Below are positions 62,053 through 64,000 of a stretch of 64,000 nucleotides of DNA, piece after piece (the stretch's first letter is position 1; every line of letters starts with the position of its first letter). The translations under genes and the position numbers were made by a program. The notes beneath the pieces were generated by a model, which saw nothing but the letters and a program-made list of their open reading frames with translations, ran no database searches and was not told where the DNA came from. Origin of the DNA: Thiodiazotropha sp050291245 (GTDB taxonomy: Bacteria; Pseudomonadota; Gammaproteobacteria; Chromatiales; Chromatiaceae); assembly GCA_050291245.1 (NCBI GenBank), contig JBNKJP010000033.1:1-64000 (forward strand). The letters are read 5' to 3'.

Positions 62053-62224
62053 GTATGTGACATTCATCTGGGGAAGTTCTTTTGTCAGAACTGCTGCAAT
62101 TATTTGGGTTAAGCATCTCCAAATTGCTGGGCCGACACCATGAATTCACCTTACTTACGAACTCAGCTGACCACTGATACAAGAGGTCATTTAGTGAGGA
62201 ACCAGACTTTGCGTTGTTTGGACC
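62045..62224 (-). pseudogene. displaced toxin-tip remnant after immunity 3
   Basis: A 60-codon open stretch on the minus strand from 62224 starts with GGTCCAAACAA (Gly-Pro-Asn-Asn) and continues AKSGSSLNDLLYQWSAEFVSK. It has no start codon or ribosome binding site. The first base overlaps the immunity stop (TAGGTCC). It reads like the beginning of a toxin tip that runs into the conserved block upstream of toxin 2. Confidence 0.45.
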
Positions 62225-62418
62225 TACAACTCAATTCCATTATTATCCGCTACTGCCTTCATTTTACGAGAGAATTCCACAATTTCCTCGTGAGAAAATC
62301 CGCAATATGTAGCCACAGATCCTTCTGGAACATTTTGCATTAAAGCCACGCCGCATGAAATGATATACCTAAGTTCATTCTCAGATAATTCAATATTAAC
62401 CATTTTTGCATCATTCAT
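62224..62418 (-). CDS. small immunity protein for toxin 3
   Basis: 64 residues, ATG 62418, with GGAAGGA upstream, two bases after the toxin 3 stop. Sequence (MVNIELSENELRYIISCGVALMQNVPEGSVATYCGFSHEEIVEFSRKMKAVADN) is acidic and helical. The arrangement (directly after the toxin, same strand, boundary repeat at its stop) makes an immunity role very likely, although no family is recognised with certainty. Confidence 0.65.
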   Translation of the reverse strand: MNDAKMVNIELSENELRYIISCGVALMQNVPEGSVATYCGFSHEEIVEFSRKMKAVADNNGIEL

Positions 62419-62420
62419 AA

Positions 62421-63731
62421 TCAGAAAGTCCTTCCCGAAGGAACTGGATTATAGGCTGGAGGTTGCGTATTTCTCGGGACTTGCAACTCAAGGTAATTAT
62501 CCCAACCTACACCATAATCTGGGCGGAAAGCTGTTGCCTCCCCTCGTTGACCTTGTACAACAATCGTTCGCGTTGATTCATCAAGATAGTACGTTGTACC
62601 GTCAGCAGCGTAACGTCTAGGTATTTCCGGATTGCTTACAATCCCCTCAATGTGATTTTGAAATTGTTCTCTCGTTCTAATGCCTAACGGTGAAAACTCG
62701 CCACGTTCAACAACATGCTTCTCAAAAGCATGCCCTTGTGACACTTCCTCAGAAATAAGTTGTCCCTCCAAACGAGTAGCATTTGCCGAGCTGCTTGCTG
62801 CAGACATGTTATCTGGACCAACCACCCCTGACCGCACCGTAGCGTCACTCAAAGAGTTTGCGCTATTCCCTGCATCAACCTCACTCGCCTTGTTTCCACC
62901 AATACTCGATAGTTTATTATCACCCGCCGCACCCGCGCCAAAATTTTTAGGAGTATCTACGGCTGGGGAAATCAGTTTATCAATTTTTTGCTTAATCTCC
63001 TTCAAACTCTTCTGCATCTCTTCCGGCAGGCTTTTCATCGCGCTTTCAGGAATATTCCCAATCGCCTCACCAATCTCTTTCAATAGCGGCTCGACTTTTT
63101 TGGCATATTCTGCATTATTTATTGCCAAATCAACGGCTTTACTGACTGTCTCTGCCCATTTTCCCAGTTTGCCAAGCTTCGCCAAATCCCCTACGTAGGG
63201 AACTATGCTCAGCCCAGAAATAAACACCCCTAACCAATCACCTTGTGTTATAGACAGCGCTGCGCTACTAACATCCGAAATAGGTGTGGGATCGACGATT
63301 CCGACCAGATCGAGGGTCATTTGAGCCAAACCGATCATCACCTCGGATTCTTTATCCGTCAGACCCTCGGCCGGGGTGTAATCAACCGCTGTGTTGCCTT
63401 GTTCCTCATGCACTTCCCGCATGAATTGACGAGTATCACTGTCAGCGTGCTCGTAAACCACCGCCAGGGCATGCTGACCGTCCGGAGTGGCCGCCAGATC
63501 GTTGATCCCTTCCCTGCCTGCGGACTCGATGAATTCGTTGGCGAGTTGGGTTTGCTGATCCCGGTTTCGTTGTTCAAACTGGCGTTTGACCACGGCTTCC
63601 GGCTGGGAGCTTTGGCTGGCCTGTTGATAGAGGGCCTGACCCTCTGTCTGGTGGGTACCGTCCGTATTTGCGCCGAGAGCGGCTTGAGATTGGGCGGTGG
63701 CGCTGTGGGTGAACAGATTGGCGGTAGTCAC
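62421..63731 (-). CDS. polymorphic toxin 3: shared N-terminal domain and putative nuclease tip
   Basis: 436 residues, GTG start at 63731 with GGAGGG upstream. Residues 1-120 are the shared N-terminal domain, followed by a hydrophobic region (IVDPTPISDVSSAALSITQ, VFISGLSIVPYVGDLAKLGKLG) of pretoxin type, and a linker nearly identical to that of toxin 1 (KLSSIGGNKASEVDAGNS, SLSDATVRSGV). The tip starts at V-G-P-D-N (about 304) and contains QGHAFEKHVVERGEFSPLG, RTREQFQNHIEGIV, GTTYYLDESTRTIVVQ and ATAFRPDYG. The G-H-A-x-x-K-H-V...G-I-x-T-R-E-x-F...F-R-P pattern is known from nuclease-like tips of polymorphic toxins, but I cannot name the family with confidence. Confidence 0.78.
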   Translation of the reverse strand: MTTANLFTHSATAQSQAALGANTDGTHQTEGQALYQQASQSSQPEAVVKRQFEQRNRDQQTQLANEFIESAGREGINDLAATPDGQHALAVVYEHADSDTRQFMREVHEEQGNTAVDYTPAEGLTDKESEVMIGLAQMTLDLVGIVDPTPISDVSSAALSITQGDWLGVFISGLSIVPYVGDLAKLGKLGKWAETVSKAVDLAINNAEYAKKVEPLLKEIGEAIGNIPESAMKSLPEEMQKSLKEIKQKIDKLISPAVDTPKNFGAGAAGDNKLSSIGGNKASEVDAGNSANSLSDATVRSGVVGPDNMSAASSSANATRLEGQLISEEVSQGHAFEKHVVERGEFSPLGIRTREQFQNHIEGIVSNPEIPRRYAADGTTYYLDESTRTIVVQGQRGEATAFRPDYGVGWDNYLELQVPRNTQPPAYNPVPSGRTF

Positions 63732-63852
63732 GGGTCCCTCCGTACACGACTCTTAGGTTTATCCTGGATCTTATGTCATGCAAGGTGTGCCTGGATACTG
63801 GGGATTACCCATACATCCTTCATCTGAGCCCGGAATGACGCTTGCTTATGGC
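63732..63852. repeat. conserved block upstream of toxin 3
   Basis: Copy of the 120-bp block at 61931-62052, ending at ACGCTTGCTTATG. It includes the GGAGGG ribosome binding site of toxin 3 and probably its promoter. DNA beyond it differs from the other copy. Confidence 0.85.
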
Positions 63853-63894
63853 GGTACTCTAGATTTCATTTCCGGCTTGTGTTGGAGATATGGC

Positions 63895-64000
63895 GTATGG
63901 ATGCACTGCTACGGATCTACGGATGGTTTCCCGGTGTATCGCACCTTAAGGCATTCTGGATCCCGACATTCGCCGGGATGACGGTGATTATTGGTTCAAG
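63895..64000. repeat. REP-like composite repeat at the window edge
   Basis: Contains ATGGATGCACTGC, CTACGGATC, GGCATTCTGGATCCCGACATT and CGCCGGGATGACGGTGATT. It resembles 47727-47842; the final palindrome also matches 39318-39350. Cut by the window end. Confidence 0.65.

Noticed and set aside
1..64000. CRISPR array, tRNA or rRNA genes
   Set aside because: No regularly spaced repeats and no recognisable cloverleaf or rRNA segments were seen on either strand by eye; a covariance search would be needed to exclude a tRNA completely.

Overview
This window looks like a chromosomal piece of a sulfur-oxidising gammaproteobacterium. I infer this from the gene order rpsF-rpsR-DUF2232-rplI-dnaB-alr-radA, from a soxXA-soxK-soxL thiosulfate-oxidation cluster, from a DsrC/TusE-family protein, and from prfB carrying the classic +1 frameshift site. 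It resembles Chromatiales/Sedimenticolaceae-type bacteria, but the species cannot be named from the sequence alone. No tRNA or rRNA gene was recognised.

Layout. 1-2.9 kb is an AT-rich accessory strip on the minus strand: the edge of an IS66-like element, a frameshifted GIY-YIG protein, and small genes separated by one clear integron attC site and one short attC-like site, with no integrase in view. 2.9-21.3 kb is mostly housekeeping on the minus strand: radA, alr, dnaB, the rpsF operon, an outer membrane protein, rlmB-rnr, a Kef-type antiporter (plus strand), a lipid A modification pair coupled to lysS, and prfB. 21.5-23.7 kb holds a DUF1521 protein (metal-induced autocleavage type) and a sigma-70-like factor. 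24-26.9 kb is a four-gene overlapping operon ending in trmO. 27-35.5 kb encodes two very large c-di-GMP proteins. 36-39.3 kb is a zinc-uptake-like operon lacking an ATPase gene. 39.8-48.3 kb carries an ABC exporter, a DUF6338 protein, riboflavin synthase, an Ap4A phosphorylase, a GH17-GT2 glucan synthase and a cysteine-less DsrC-like protein. 48.7-52.1 kb has sprT, a GIY-YIG protein and the sox genes, closed by a strong terminator.

52.1-64 kb is the most unusual part: an AT-richer island of polymorphic toxins on the minus strand. Three genes (53462-54883, 60134-61930, 62421-63731) share an unfamiliar N-terminal domain of about 120 residues, and two of them also share about 120 bp of upstream DNA. 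Each ends in a different toxin domain and is followed by a different small immunity gene. In all three, the toxin tip begins at a Gly-Pro-(Asn/Asp) motif encoded by GGTCCA, and the same GGTCCAAACA sequence recurs at the end of every immunity gene, where it opens a displaced, partly decayed toxin module. Toxin-immunity pairs therefore look like replaceable cassettes bounded by a short direct repeat. Transposase remnants, tandem repeats and an integrase-core transposase lie among them.

How the genes fit together: SoxXA with SoxK and SoxL handles thiosulfate in the periplasm. The c-di-GMP proteins, the glucan synthase and the lipid A enzymes point to surface and lifestyle control. The toxin island, the attC strip and the secreted-type proteins at 21.5 and 58 kb point to interbacterial or host interaction. 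These links are inferences from content, not demonstrated.
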